Assembly (NCBI GenBank): GCA_016125555.1
Contig: WGLN01000004.1
Span: 62,001-126,000 of the forward strand
Direction: 5' to 3'
DNA length: 64,000 nucleotides
Source: Porphyrobacter sp.
Lineage (GTDB): Bacteria; Pseudomonadota; Alphaproteobacteria; Sphingomonadales; Sphingomonadaceae
Shown here: in pieces, positions 34,534-43,449 of the stretch
Numbering within the stretch: position 1 is the first letter of the stretch
Layout of the letters: every line of letters starts with the position of its first letter
The notes under the pieces: model-generated
Told to the model about the DNA's origin: nothing
Database searches by the model: none
The model's input: the letters and a program-made list of their open reading frames with translations, nothing else
Translations under genes and position numbers: made by a program

Positions 34534-34910
34534 GAACGGCCCGCCAGAAAGCGATTCAGCCGGACGACGAGTTCCTCGGGTAGGAAGGGTTTGACGATGT
34601 AGTCGCTCGCGCCTGCTTCCAGCGCACGGACGATGTCGTCCTCGTTGCGCCGGGCCGAGAGGAAGATCACCGGCACGTCGCCGTTCTCGGCATCGCCACG
34701 GATGCGGCGGAGGACCTCCATTCCGTCATGCACCGGCATCATCGCGTCGAGCACCACCGCGGCCGGCCGCGATTCGGCGAACTTCGCGATCGCCTCGCGC
34801 CCGTCATGGGCGACGATGGTCTGGAAGCCCTTGGCGCGTAGCCGGAACTCCAGCATCTCGGTGAGCAGTGGCTCGTCGTCGGCAATGAGGATTGTGGGGG
34901 AGGACAGCAT
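34530..34910 (-). CDS. Single-domain response regulator
   Basis: This 126-residue receiver has the acidic pair in IADDEPL, the phospho-acceptor in VVLDAMMPVHDG, serine in FLSARR and lysine in YIVKPFLPEEL. It is the first gene of the minus-strand operon, overlapping the YaiO-like gene by four bases. It is the obvious recipient for phosphate from the convergent relay, making the glycosyltransferase operon likely to be post-translationally controlled. The 210 bases upstream to the GGDEF/EAL gene hold nothing clear. Confidence 0.9.
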   Translation of the reverse strand: MLSSPTILIADDEPLLTEMLEFRLRAKGFQTIVAHDGREAIAKFAESRPAAVVLDAMMPVHDGMEVLRRIRGDAENGDVPVIFLSARRNEDDIVRALEAGASDYIVKPFLPEELVVRLNRFLAGRS

Positions 34911-35120
34911 GAGGCCGATCTAGCGGAGAGTTGCCATCTGAGTGTTAATGAACCGGCAGGCAAGCGGCGAGTCGAGGCCACCGGTCGCCGCGACGAGCGC
35001 AAGCTTACGACGCCACGGTCCCTGGCCCCAAGAACGGCCGCCGATTGCCTGTGCACAGAGCGCCCGCGCTTCGTCACGCTGGTCGCGCGAATCGCGAAAA
35101 CAACCGCCAGCGGCAGGCCG

Positions 35121-37436
35121 TCATGATCCGATCTTCAGCCTCCGCTGTTGCACCGCGCCCTCGCCCAGCAGCGCTTGGACCTTGTCCGCGGGAACGGGCT
35201 TCGAGAACAGGAACCCTTGTATGTGCCGGCAACCTTCGCGTTCGAGCACCTCGAACTGGGCGATGTCCTCGACCCCTTCGGCAAGCGTCTCCATCCCGAG
35301 CGCGTCGGCAAGCGTGGTGATGGCGCGGATCATGGCATGGCCGTGGGTGCTCGTGCCGAGATCCTCGACGAAGCTGCGATCGATCTTGACCTTGTCGAAG
35401 GGAAACGAGCGCAGGTAGCTGAGCGAGGAATAGCCGGTCCCGAAATCGTCGAGTGCGATGCGCACGCCGAGGTTCCTCAGCCCGTGGAGCGTTGCCAGAG
35501 TGGCGTCGATATCGGCGATGAAAATGCTCTCTGTGATCTCCAGCTCCAACCGCTCGGGTGCCAGCCCGCTGGTGGAGAGCGCCTGAAGAATGGTAGCCGA
35601 GAGCCCGCTCGCGGCGAACTGCTTCGGAGAGACATTGACCGCGACCGATACATCGGCCGGCCAGGTGCTCGCCTGGTGGCATGCCTCGCGGATCACCCAT
35701 TCACCGATCGGGACGATGAGCCCGGTCTCCTCGGCGAGCGGGATGAACTCGGCCGGCGCGATCAGGCCGCGCGTCGGATGGTTCCAGCGGATCAGCGCCT
35801 CGAAGCCGGTCATGCATCGCCCGGCGACGCTGTAGAGCGGCTGGAAGACGAGCTCGAACCCGCCGTCGCGGATTGCGGCGCGCAGCTCGATTTCCAGCTG
35901 ACGGCGGCGCCGCGCGCTCTCGTCGAGCCCCGGCTCGAAGAAGTGGTAGGTCGCCTTGCCCTCGCGCTTGGCGCGGTAGAGCGCGAGATCCGCGTTTTTC
36001 ATCAGCGTCACGGCGTCGGTCCCGTCGGCGGGGGCCATGGCGATGCCGACGCTGGCGCTGCACGCGGCGTTCTGGCCGTTGACCGCAATGGGGCGCGCGA
36101 AGCTGCGCTGAAGGTCGTCGGCGATGCTGCCGAGGCTCTGCTTCTCGTCGATCCCGCCGATCAGCACCGCGAACTCGTCCCCGCCAAGCCGCGCGACCAG
36201 CGCATCCGGCAGATCCTCGCGCAGGTGCTCGGCCACCGTCCGCAGCAGCGCGTCGCCCGCCGGGTGGCCAAGCGTGTCGTTGACCATCTTGAAGTCGTCG
36301 AGGTCGATATAGGCGACCATCACCTGCTCGCCGTCGCGCCGGCGGGCAAGGATGGTGGCGATCTGCTCGCTGAACAACTTGCGATTGGGAAGGCCGGTCA
36401 GCTCGTCGTGGAGGCCGACATGGATGATCTGCCGCTCGCGCTCGTCGAGCGCATCGACCATGTGGTTGAAGCTTTCCGCGAGCCGGCCGATCTCGTCCCC
36501 GGTTTCGATCGCCAGCGTCACCTTGCGCCCCGCGCCGATCAGGCGGGTGGCCTCGTCCAGCCGCTGGAGCGGCGTGGTTACGCTGCGCGCGACGCGCCAG
36601 CTCAAGCCGAGCACCAGCACAATACCCCCGGCGGCGAGGCCCACGAGCAACCAGTTGAGCGCCGAATAGGCGGCCAGCGAGGTCGTGAGCGAGTGGCGCA
36701 GCACCAGGCGCGGGGCTATCCCTTCCTGCAACACCGGCAAGTCCGAGACGTGGTAGAGAAAGCGTTCGCGGCTTTCGCGCTCGACCACGGCGCCCGGCTT
36801 GGCGGCGCGCAGCCAGGCGGGAAGGCGCGCGGCCTCGGTGACCCGGGCATCGAGCGGGATGGCGGCAAGCTCCACCAGCCGGTCGAGCTCGGCGCGGTCG
36901 AGCGGCTGGGCGATCACCAGCCAGCCGATCCGGTCGGGGGCCTCGATCGGCGCGGCTGCGGCAAGGGCGAGAGTGTCGCCCGAACCGATGATCCCGCGCA
37001 ATTGCCCCGCATCCAGACGCGACCACAGCGCCTGCGGATCGCCGAGCGGAGCCTTGCCCGCGGCGGCGAGAACTTCGCCGTCGAGCGTGAGGACGAAGGC
37101 CGTGTCGCTGCGCACCCGGCTTTCGAGGCTTTCGAGCGCGCTGGCGATGGTCGGCGTGTCGGCAGTGGCTACCGCTTCGCGGAAACCGAAGTCGCGCGCC
37201 AGCACCGCGGCCTGATCGCCCATCTGGCGCCCGCGGGCGGCGAGGATCTCGTCGAAGACGCGGGCGTTGGCAGCAAGGTCGCGTCCGGCGCTGGCCTCGG
37301 CGAATTGCGCCAGCCCGCTGCCCGCGAGCGACACCACCAGCGCCAATACCCCCGCGAACAGCGAGGCATAGAGCGCCGCGATCCGCAGCCGCAGCGATGC
37401 GAACCGGAATCGCGGCAGGAAACGCGCGGCGATCAT
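35121..37436 (-). CDS. GGDEF-EAL cyclic-di-GMP enzyme with periplasmic sensor
   Basis: This 771-residue protein has TM1 ([18 protein letters not shown]), a periplasmic sensor region (about 45-270), TM2 ([16 protein letters not shown]), HAMP, a GGDEF domain with an intact [10 protein letters not shown] and an EAL domain with [11 protein letters not shown] and [10 protein letters not shown]. No RxxD inhibitory site precedes GGDEF. Both catalytic domains look competent, so it may synthesise or degrade c-di-GMP. The ATG overlaps the stop of the cupredoxin-like gene by four bases. The downstream spacer leads to the receiver gene of the polysaccharide operon, so c-di-GMP may feed into that pathway. 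Confidence 0.92.
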   Translation of the reverse strand: MIAARFLPRFRFASLRLRIAALYASLFAGVLALVVSLAGSGLAQFAEASAGRDLAANARVFDEILAARGRQMGDQAAVLARDFGFREAVATADTPTIASALESLESRVRSDTAFVLTLDGEVLAAAGKAPLGDPQALWSRLDAGQLRGIIGSGDTLALAAAAPIEAPDRIGWLVIAQPLDRAELDRLVELAAIPLDARVTEAARLPAWLRAAKPGAVVERESRERFLYHVSDLPVLQEGIAPRLVLRHSLTTSLAAYSALNWLLVGLAAGGIVLVLGLSWRVARSVTTPLQRLDEATRLIGAGRKVTLAIETGDEIGRLAESFNHMVDALDERERQIIHVGLHDELTGLPNRKLFSEQIATILARRRDGEQVMVAYIDLDDFKMVNDTLGHPAGDALLRTVAEHLREDLPDALVARLGGDEFAVLIGGIDEKQSLGSIADDLQRSFARPIAVNGQNAACSASVGIAMAPADGTDAVTLMKNADLALYRAKREGKATYHFFEPGLDESARRRRQLEIELRAAIRDGGFELVFQPLYSVAGRCMTGFEALIRWNHPTRGLIAPAEFIPLAEETGLIVPIGEWVIREACHQASTWPADVSVAVNVSPKQFAASGLSATILQALSTSGLAPERLELEITESIFIADIDATLATLHGLRNLGVRIALDDFGTGYSSLSYLRSFPFDKVKIDRSFVEDLGTSTHGHAMIRAITTLADALGMETLAEGVEDIAQFEVLEREGCRHIQGFLFSKPVPADKVQALLGEGAVQQRRLKIGS

Positions 37437-38071
37437 CGCAGCTCGACCTTCAGCCGATAGGGCTTCGCATCGGCGGTGACCGTCACCGCGCTGGTCAGCT
37501 CGTTGCCCGGTGCGCGCAGCCGCGGGTGCCACACCGTGAGCCGCGCCGGCCCGCCGGGCACACCGTCCAGTGTGACGTAGCCATTATGGTCGGTCTTGCC
37601 GGCAAAGGGCGTGTCGGTCACGCGGATATAGCCGCGCATCTGGTCGTGAATGTTGCACCCGAGGCGCACCGTGCCGGTCACCGGGAAGCTGTGGGTGCGG
37701 GTCTGGTCGCGCCCGTAGAGCTCGATCTCGAACCGGGCCGCTTTGGAAAAGCTGTAGATCGAGTGGCGCACCTGGTCGAGATTGGGAAATGCGACCGTGC
37801 TGCCCTTGGCGACGATCAGCGTGCCCGGCACGAATTGCCGGTCCTTCTGCGCCATCGCCATCATCCAGGGGAACCGGATCTGTCCGGATGTCGCCCGCGC
37901 ACTGTGCAGCTCCACCACCGCGTCGCGCACCGGCAGTCCGTCGGCGTCGACCACCTGCACACGATAACGGTTCCCGTCCGCCGCGGCGACCGCGCTTGCG
38001 ATACCCGCGACGGCCAGAACCAGCACGAGGAAAAGATTTCGCAGACGCAAGGACGCAGGCAAAAACACCAT
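37433..38071 (-). CDS. Cupredoxin-like / methylamine-utilisation-type periplasmic protein
   Basis: This 212-residue protein has a signal peptide ([19 protein letters not shown]). A carboxypeptidase-regulatory-like or cupredoxin-like region follows: [58 protein letters not shown]. The H-x-I-Y, C-x-I-H and M residues are the arrangement of plastocyanin-type copper ligands. Proteins of this kind are often labelled methylamine utilisation proteins. It is coupled to the GGDEF/EAL gene and divergent from DUF3034 and truncated haemoglobin genes, so a role in redox or gas sensing is possible but not shown. Confidence 0.75.
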   Translation of the reverse strand: MVFLPASLRLRNLFLVLVLAVAGIASAVAAADGNRYRVQVVDADGLPVRDAVVELHSARATSGQIRFPWMMAMAQKDRQFVPGTLIVAKGSTVAFPNLDQVRHSIYSFSKAARFEIELYGRDQTRTHSFPVTGTVRLGCNIHDQMRGYIRVTDTPFAGKTDHNGYVTLDGVPGGPARLTVWHPRLRAPGNELTSAVTVTADAKPYRLKVELR

Positions 38072-38136
38072 GACGGGCGGCCTAGCGGAGACCCGTTAAG
38101 GATTGCTCGCCGCAAGGTTTAGCCGCCATTAACTCT

Positions 38137-39123
38137 ATGTGGCTAGCCACCCTCGGGATGTCACTGAGTCTTCTCTGCATTGCGGCCGCGTGCCAGGCGG
38201 CTGCGGGCGCGCTGCCCGAACTGCCCGCGGGTGACGCCGCGCCGGGGGCCACGGTCCCGCCTGCGGTCGCGGCGGAACCTTCCCCCGAACCCGAAGAGCG
38301 CGGACTGAAGATCGGGCGGACGCGGCTGCTGGCCGGCGGCAAGCTGTTGCTCACCAACGGGATCACCACGGTCGAGGGCGCCTCGGGCGGCGGGATTGCC
38401 AGCTGGGCGACCATCGCCGGACGGCAGATGGGCGGCGGGATCGGCGTCTCGGCCCATGCCACGGGAATCGAGCTGCCGGACTTCGGCTGGCGCAGCGCGG
38501 GCGCGGCGCTCGGCATCGGCGACCGGCTGGAGCTGTCCTTCGCCCGCGCCGATTTCGACACCCGCGATGCCGGCGCCTTGTTGGGGCTGGGCCAAGGTTA
38601 CACGCTCGGCCTCGACAGCTTCGGCGCGAAGCTGCGGATTGCGGGCGATCTCGTCTATGGCGAAGCCTGGTTGCCGCAGATCGCGGTGGGGATCGAACAC
38701 AAGCGCAGCCGCGATGGCGCGGTGGCGCGCGCGCTCGGCGCCGCAAGCGACGAGGGCACCGATGTGACGCTGAGTGCCACCAAGCTGCTGCTGGCGCGCA
38801 GCCTTCTGGTCAACGCGACCCTGCGTTACACGCGCGCGAACCAGCTCGGTCTGCTCGGCTTCGGCGGCCCCGATGGTGCGGGCCGGGCCGTGCAGTTCGA
38901 AGGCTCGCTCGGCTACCAGCTGTCGCGCCGTGCGGTGATCGGCGCGGAATTTCGCAGCAAGCCCGACAATCTCGGGCTCGGCGAGGACGACTGGATGGAC
39001 CTGTTCGCCGCCTATGCCCTGACCGATGCGCTGACGCTGACGGCGGCCTATGTCGATCTCGGCTCGGTCGCCACCTTCTCCGACCAGCGCGGCGGCTACC
39101 TTTCCGTCCAGCTGGCCTTCTGA
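38137..39123 (+). CDS. DUF3034-family outer-membrane-like protein
   Basis: This 328-residue protein has a signal peptide (LGMSLSLLCIAAACQAAAG) and a proline-rich linker. A beta-rich region contains LLAGGKLLLTNGITTVEGASGGG, LELSFARADFDT and a C-terminal GGYLSVQLAF ending in Phe, as in outer-membrane barrels. I recognise the pattern as DUF3034; function unknown. An alternative start at ATG 38158 would give a cleaner signal sequence. It is divergent from the cupredoxin-like gene and followed 22 bases on by a truncated haemoglobin. Confidence 0.8.
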   Translation: MWLATLGMSLSLLCIAAACQAAAGALPELPAGDAAPGATVPPAVAAEPSPEPEERGLKIGRTRLLAGGKLLLTNGITTVEGASGGGIASWATIAGRQMGGGIGVSAHATGIELPDFGWRSAGAALGIGDRLELSFARADFDTRDAGALLGLGQGYTLGLDSFGAKLRIAGDLVYGEAWLPQIAVGIEHKRSRDGAVARALGAASDEGTDVTLSATKLLLARSLLVNATLRYTRANQLGLLGFGGPDGAGRAVQFEGSLGYQLSRRAVIGAEFRSKPDNLGLGEDDWMDLFAAYALTDALTLTAAYVDLGSVATFSDQRGGYLSVQLAF

Positions 39124-39145
39124 CCCCTCGCCGGAGCAAGCACCG

Positions 39146-39682
39146 ATGCTTTCGATCACGACCGCCGCCGCCGTTCTGATGGTGCTGCAACAGGCCCCTG
39201 CCGAGGGCACGGACTGGGACAAGGCTTTCGGCGTGGAGGAACGGGTCCGCGATCCCGAAACGGGCGAGTTCCCGGTCGATCCCTATGAACAGGACAACGC
39301 CAATGCGGGCGCGGCGCCCTCCGAGGATCCGCGGCTCGCAGCCGCTTTCGGCGGGCGAGAGGGGATCAAGCGCATCGCCGCGCGCACCGTCGAGCTGAGC
39401 GAGGCCGATCCGCGCATCGCCGCGATCTTCGCCGGGCATGACATGGTGCGCCTGAAGCGCACCCTTGGGGAACAGCTCTGCTATCTGCTTGACGCTGGCT
39501 GCGATTACACCGGGCGCGACATGCGCACCGCTCACGCGGAAATGGGTGTGACCAAGGCTGATCTGAACGCGCTGGTCGAAAACCTGCAAGCCGCGATGCG
39601 CGAAGCGCGCGTGCCTTTCGCCGCGCAGAACCGCCTGCTCGCCAAGCTTGCCCCGATGTCGCGCGAGGTGGTGACGCGCTGA
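39146..39682 (+). CDS. Group I truncated haemoglobin with N-terminal leader
   Basis: This 178-residue protein has a hydrophobic N-terminus (MLSITTAAAVLMVLQQ) followed by an acidic linker. The haem domain (about 62-178) contains AAFGGREGIKRIAARTV, LKRTLGEQLCYLLDAGCDYT and the proximal histidine in MRTAHAEMG. It may bind O2 or NO. The leader suggests export or membrane tethering, unusual for cytoplasmic trHbs. It follows DUF3034 and completes a module with the cupredoxin and c-di-GMP genes, consistent with gas or redox sensing. Confidence 0.85.
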   Translation: MLSITTAAAVLMVLQQAPAEGTDWDKAFGVEERVRDPETGEFPVDPYEQDNANAGAAPSEDPRLAAAFGGREGIKRIAARTVELSEADPRIAAIFAGHDMVRLKRTLGEQLCYLLDAGCDYTGRDMRTAHAEMGVTKADLNALVENLQAAMREARVPFAAQNRLLAKLAPMSREVVTR

Positions 39683-39731
39683 GTTCGGTCGACATCGGGA
39701 CGCACACGACTGGGTAGCCCATCGAAAGAAG

Positions 39732-39758
39732 GAGGCGGCCGCATGGTGCGACCGCCTC
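39732..39758 (-). terminator. Weak terminator-like hairpin between convergent genes
   Basis: GAGGCGG (39732-39738) pairs with CCGCCTC (39752-39758). On the minus strand the stem is followed by CTTCTTTC, so it may end the transcript of the gene at 39813-40727. The T-tract is poor and the loop long. Confidence 0.35.
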
Positions 39759-39812
39759 AGTCGTGGGTGCACCGCAGATCGGGGCACTGCGGCTGCTCCG
39801 GGAGTCAGAGGG

Positions 39813-40727
39813 TTATTCGGCTTGCGCGCCTTCCGGGGTCGCGGGTTCCGGGCTGGTGGATGCGGCGCTGCCTTCGGCACTGCCCGCCACCAGGGCATCG
39901 CCCGAGGCGCTGAACATGCCGGCCGGGAGCGCACGGGTCACCCTGCCCTGCTGAACCACCACCTGCTCGACCTCGCCGCGGCCATTGGCGACGATCTCGC
40001 GCACCGTGCCGAGCGAGGCGCCCTCGGGCGTCATGACAGGCATCCCCGGTGCGACCGAGGCCATGCCTTGCCCAGCCGCCGCGGCGCTGCCCGCCGCAGC
40101 CAGCGCGGGACGAAGGAGCGAGGCCGAGCCTTCGCCGCTCGCCGAACCGCTGCCCTCGCCGCTTGCACCGCCCGTGGCCGGGAGCGACGGCACGCCGGGA
40201 ATCGGCACGTTCTGCGCCGCGCCGCGCGCGGTGCCGACCGCGGTATCCGTCATGCTGGTGGCCAGGCCCCGGGCGTTGCCCGCGACCGGAGCGACCGTGC
40301 CGGTAAGCGCATCGGTGCCGATCAGCTGCGCGCTGGCACTGCCCTGCCCGCTCGCCGCGCCGCTCCCGCTCGCTTCGGCCATCCCGCCCAGCGGCGGGAC
40401 GACCAGATCGGCGAGGCTGGCGGTCGATCCGGTCAGCGATCCTTCCGCGCTGCGTTGTGCCGAGACGGTGCCGCGGCGCGCATCGACCGACTGGCTGCCG
40501 CGCGTCGAGCCCTGCCCGGTCGCTGTGCCATCGACAGCGCCGCGAACGGTGCGGCTGGTGCGATCGATGGTGGTCGGGATCGAGCCGCGCAGGGTGCCGT
40601 CGAGCGTTCCGCCGATGGAACCGCCGAGGCCGCCTCCGAGCCCGCCTCCGCCGAGCAGCTGAGCGTGAGCAGCAGCAGGAACGAGCGCGATGGCGCTGGC
40701 GGCAAGAATCAAGGTTTTCATGTCCAT
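39813..40727 (-). CDS. Secreted Gly/Ala/Ser-rich protein with PRC-like C-terminus
   Basis: This 304-residue protein has a signal peptide (LILAASAIALVPAAAHAQ). A glycine-rich start (LLGGGGLGGGLGGSIGGTLDG) leads into a long low-complexity Gly/Ser/Ala/Thr region with repeated SGSGSASGQGSAS-type blocks. A short C-terminal unit resembles half a PRC-barrel (GMPVMTPEGASLGTVREIV, GEVEQVVVQQG). It looks like an envelope or extracellular structural protein. A ribosome binding site AAAGGAGATGG precedes the ATG. A GAATT-N17-CGTT site 49 bases upstream matches sites at the neighbouring ECF sigma locus. Exact function unknown. Confidence 0.7.
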   Translation of the reverse strand: MDMKTLILAASAIALVPAAAHAQLLGGGGLGGGLGGSIGGTLDGTLRGSIPTTIDRTSRTVRGAVDGTATGQGSTRGSQSVDARRGTVSAQRSAEGSLTGSTASLADLVVPPLGGMAEASGSGAASGQGSASAQLIGTDALTGTVAPVAGNARGLATSMTDTAVGTARGAAQNVPIPGVPSLPATGGASGEGSGSASGEGSASLLRPALAAAGSAAAAGQGMASVAPGMPVMTPEGASLGTVREIVANGRGEVEQVVVQQGRVTRALPAGMFSASGDALVAGSAEGSAASTSPEPATPEGAQAE

Positions 40728-40775
40728 CTCCTTTCGTCGTCTTCAGCGAGCCTTGGCTTGCTCGCTCGGGAAGGA

Positions 40776-40801
40776 AACGAATGGGGGCCTGCGGCTAATT
40801 C
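40776..40801 (-). promoter_or_regulatory. ECF-type promoter candidate for the Gly/Ala/Ser-rich protein
   Basis: On the minus strand GAATT (40801-40797) is followed after 17 bases by CGTT (40779-40776) in the context CATTCGTTTC. The -10 element lies 49 bases before the ATG. The same layout occurs at the sigma, subtilase and 43.8 kb genes. Confidence 0.45.
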
Positions 40802-40819
40802 ATCGCAGCGGGAAAAAAT

Positions 40820-42088
40820 TCATTTCCTCTGGCCGCAGCCGCCGCACAGCAGGCCCCGGCCATAGGTATCGTCGTCGCCCTTCGGGCCGAGATCACGCGC
40901 TTCGCGATCGAGGCGATGTAGCCAATTCCCGCCGTCCTCCATGGCGGCGGCGATCCGTGCGGCGGCCAAAGGCGTGGCAAAGCTGGTGCCGCGCACTGCC
41001 CTCGCACGGCCTTTGGCATCACGCGCATACACCCCAGCTCCGGGCGCGGCATAATCGAGGTGGAGCGCGCGCCCCGCCTCGATCAGGGCACGGCCCTTGC
41101 GATCGACTCCGGTGATCGCCAGCACGTCCTCGTAGGACGCTGGGAAGGCAGGAGGCGCCGCCGGCCCGTCATTGCCGACTGCCGCGACCACCACCACCCC
41201 GCGCCGCCGCGCCGAATCTATCGCGCGTTCGAGAAGCGCGTTCCTGGGTCCCACCAGGCTGATCGTCACGACCTTGCATCCGCTCGCGGAGAGCCAGCCG
41301 AGCGCCTTGGCGATCGCCAGCGCGTTGCCGCCCGCAGGGTCGCTGCCATAGACGTCGGCCACCATCAGCCGCCGCGCCCCGGCCGAGTGCAGCAGGCTGG
41401 CGACCGCACTGCCGTGGTCCGACGCGCGCGGCGCACCGCTGGCAAAACCCTTTTGGAGGGACACCGGCACCGAGGCTCCAGCCGCTCCGTCGATCACACC
41501 GACCGCCAAGTCGATCGGTGCCCGCGCATCGGGCGCCGCCGGGAGGACTGATGGCGAAGAAGAGGCAGCCGGTTCGCCGGCCGCGAAATGCAGACTGTCC
41601 GGCGCGACAACGAGGCCGGGCGCGATCTCCGCAGCGAGGCGCTGCGCCTTGGCGAGCGCGACGCCGGTGGGCACACCAAGGCGAAAGACGGTGAAGTCCA
41701 GACCCGCGATCTCCTCGCGGGAAAGGATGCGGAACCCTGCCGCTTCGAGCGGCGCCAGATCGGCGTCCGCCGCGCCCGTCACCAGCAATTCGCCGCGCCG
41801 CGCCAGGTCGCCTGCCGCATCGCGCTCGATGGCGGCGGGGTTGCGGTCGAGCAAGCGGTCTATCGCCCTTGCACGGAGCCGCAACAGCCGCTGCGCCTCG
41901 CGGGTGGCGGCAAGGTCCACGCCATCGACCGCCGCGTCGACTTGCCGCGTCAGATCTCCGAGCGTGCCGGGAAGCCCGGGTGCAGGAACCGGAACGCCCG
42001 GCAGCTGCAACTGGGCGGACAGCGGGCTCGCGACCAGTCCCGCCGATGCGAGCGTCGCGAGTATCGGGGGCAGCAGGCGTCGCATCAT
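40820..42088 (-). CDS. Secreted S8 (subtilisin-family) serine peptidase
   Basis: This 422-residue protein has a signal peptide (MMRRLLPPILATLASAGLVASPLSAQ), a helical pro-region (about 30-180) and a subtilase domain with Asp in AVGVIDGAAG, His in SDHGSAVASLL, Asn in AAVGNDGPA and Ser in RGTSFATPLAA. It ends in a CGGCGQRK cysteine tail. The domain is shorter than usual. The ATG at 42088 follows GGAGGAACG. It is divergent from the ECF sigma gene across a shared palindromic promoter-like site, so it is likely a target of that sigma factor. It may act in envelope-stress proteolysis. Confidence 0.87.
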   Translation of the reverse strand: MMRRLLPPILATLASAGLVASPLSAQLQLPGVPVPAPGLPGTLGDLTRQVDAAVDGVDLAATREAQRLLRLRARAIDRLLDRNPAAIERDAAGDLARRGELLVTGAADADLAPLEAAGFRILSREEIAGLDFTVFRLGVPTGVALAKAQRLAAEIAPGLVVAPDSLHFAAGEPAASSSPSVLPAAPDARAPIDLAVGVIDGAAGASVPVSLQKGFASGAPRASDHGSAVASLLHSAGARRLMVADVYGSDPAGGNALAIAKALGWLSASGCKVVTISLVGPRNALLERAIDSARRRGVVVVAAVGNDGPAAPPAFPASYEDVLAITGVDRKGRALIEAGRALHLDYAAPGAGVYARDAKGRARAVRGTSFATPLAAARIAAAMEDGGNWLHRLDREARDLGPKGDDDTYGRGLLCGGCGQRK

Positions 42089-42118
42089 TGTCTCGTTCCT
42101 CCATTTCGCATTAAGCAT

Positions 42119-42150
42119 GGATGAAACGGATGCCGCCATTCGTTTCATCC
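42119..42150. promoter_or_regulatory. Palindromic bidirectional ECF-type promoter candidate
   Basis: GGATGAAACG (42119-42128) and CGTTTCATCC (42141-42150) are a perfect ten-base inverted repeat with a 12-base centre. In both directions this gives GGATG-N17-CGTTTC, the -35/-10 spacing of ECF promoters (group consensus GGAAC-N16/17-CGTT). It would drive the sigma operon rightwards and the subtilase leftwards. It overlaps the first in-frame ATG of the sigma gene, so the true sigma start may be downstream. Confidence 0.5.
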
Positions 42151-42657
42151 GGCAGAAAGGCACAAACCCTGTCCCAGAGCTTCGAGAAGCAGGTGCTCGA
42201 TCTGCTGCCGCGACTGCGGCGGTTCGCGATCGGTCTCGCCGGCTCTCCGGCCGACGGTGATGACCTGTGCCAGATGACCATCGAGCGCGCTCTCGCCCGC
42301 CGCGACCAGTGGCAGGAAGGGACCCGGCTCGACAGCTGGATGTATCGGATCATGCGCAATATTTTCATTGACGAAGGCCGCGCCACCACCCGCCGCCGCG
42401 AGACCTTCGTGGCCGAGGATGCCGGCCTCGCCGTCGGTGCGGACGGCGCCCAGGAGGCCGTGGTCGAGTTGTCGATGGTGGACCGCGCAATGGCGCGTCT
42501 GCCCGACGAACAGCGAGAGGCTGTCCTGCTGGTGATGGTCGAAGGCTGGTCCTACAAGGAGGCTGCCGAGATCGTCGGCTGCCCGGTGGGGACGCTCAAT
42601 TCGCGGCTGGTGCGCGGACGCGATGCGCTGCTGGCGCTGCTGGAGAATGTCCGATGA
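42121..42657 (+). CDS. ECF-family RNA polymerase sigma factor
   Basis: This sigma factor of up to 178 residues has region 2 (FAIGLAGSPADGDDLCQMTI, TRLDSWMYRIMRNIFIDEGR) and region 4 (LPDEQREAVLLVMVEGWSYK with AEIVGCPVGTLNSRLVRGRD). It redirects RNA polymerase to stress or envelope genes. The ATG at 42121 lies inside the palindromic promoter candidate. If transcription starts from that promoter, initiation must occur downstream, for example GTG at 42193 (just before LDLLPRL) or CTG at 42169. The stop overlaps the anti-sigma ATG by four bases. Confidence 0.9.
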   Translation: MKRMPPFVSSGRKAQTLSQSFEKQVLDLLPRLRRFAIGLAGSPADGDDLCQMTIERALARRDQWQEGTRLDSWMYRIMRNIFIDEGRATTRRRETFVAEDAGLAVGADGAQEAVVELSMVDRAMARLPDEQREAVLLVMVEGWSYKEAAEIVGCPVGTLNSRLVRGRDALLALLENVR

Positions 42658-43373
42658 GCGTGACCGAGGAAATGCTCGCCGCCTATGCCGATGGCGAGCT
42701 GGACGGCGAGGACAAGGCCGCGGTCGAGGCCGCGATCGCCGATGACCCGGCACTGGCCCGCAGCGTGGAAGCGCACCGGGCGCTCAAGGCGCGGCTCGCG
42801 GCGCATTACGCCCCGCTCACCGGGGAGGCGGTGCCCGATCGCCTGGCCGCGCTGCTGCAACCGGACGCGATGCCCGCCAAACTGGGCGGCGGCGGCGAAG
42901 TCGTGAGCTTCGCGGCCGAGCGACAGCGGCGCGGGCTTGCCCCGGTGCTGCGCCGCTGGGCACCGATCGCCGGCCCGGCGATTGCCGCTTCGCTGGTTCT
43001 GGCAATCCTCCAGCCCTGGCAAGGCGGCGCGCCCGAAGGCTATGCCCGCGGCAACCTCGCGGCGGCCCTCGACACGCAGCTCGCCGCGAGCCAGCCCGCC
43101 GACGCCAAGACCCGCATTCTGCTCAGCTTCGAACGCAAGGGCGGCGGGCTCTGCCGTGCGTGGCGCGGGGCCGATACGGGCGGGATCGCCTGTCACGATC
43201 AGACGGGGTGGAAGATAGAACGACAATTCGCGCTATCCGAAGCTGGCCGGACGGAGTTCCGCCAAGCGGGCAGCGACGCGGATCTGCTCGCCGCTGCGCA
43301 GGACATGGCCGCAGGCGGCGCGCTCGATGCCGAGAGCGAGCGCGCGGCCCGCGACCGTGACTGGCTTCCCTGA
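42654..43373 (+). CDS. Membrane anti-sigma factor
   Basis: This 239-residue protein has a short cytoplasmic anti-sigma domain (EEMLAAYADGELDGEDKAAV, near residues 5-25), one TM segment (IAGPAIAASLVLAILQPW, about 103-120) and a periplasmic domain with two cysteines (GGGLCRAW, IACHDQTGW). It lacks a clear zinc-binding HxxxCxxC. Overlap with the sigma gene and the topology support the role of tethering and inhibiting the sigma factor until a periplasmic signal is sensed. A terminator follows. Confidence 0.83.
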   Translation: MSVTEEMLAAYADGELDGEDKAAVEAAIADDPALARSVEAHRALKARLAAHYAPLTGEAVPDRLAALLQPDAMPAKLGGGGEVVSFAAERQRRGLAPVLRRWAPIAGPAIAASLVLAILQPWQGGAPEGYARGNLAAALDTQLAASQPADAKTRILLSFERKGGGLCRAWRGADTGGIACHDQTGWKIERQFALSEAGRTEFRQAGSDADLLAAAQDMAAGGALDAESERAARDRDWLP

Positions 43374-43389
43374 CGCGGAAAGGACAACA

Positions 43390-43418
43390 GGGCCGGCATT
43401 CCTGCCGGCCCCTTTTCC
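43390..43418 (+). terminator. Intrinsic terminator after the sigma/anti-sigma operon
   Basis: GGGCCGGC (43390-43397) and GCCGGCCC (43404-43411) form a perfect eight-base stem with a six-base loop, followed by CTTTTCC. It lies 16 bases after the anti-sigma stop. Confidence 0.75.
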
Positions 43419-43449
43419 ATCATGACTCGATCAGTGTCGTGCGAACCGA

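Noticed and set aside
39720..39812. Additional gene between the truncated haemoglobin and the Gly/Ala/Ser-rich protein
   Set aside because: No start with a ribosome binding site and no conserved pattern; only a weak hairpin is visible.
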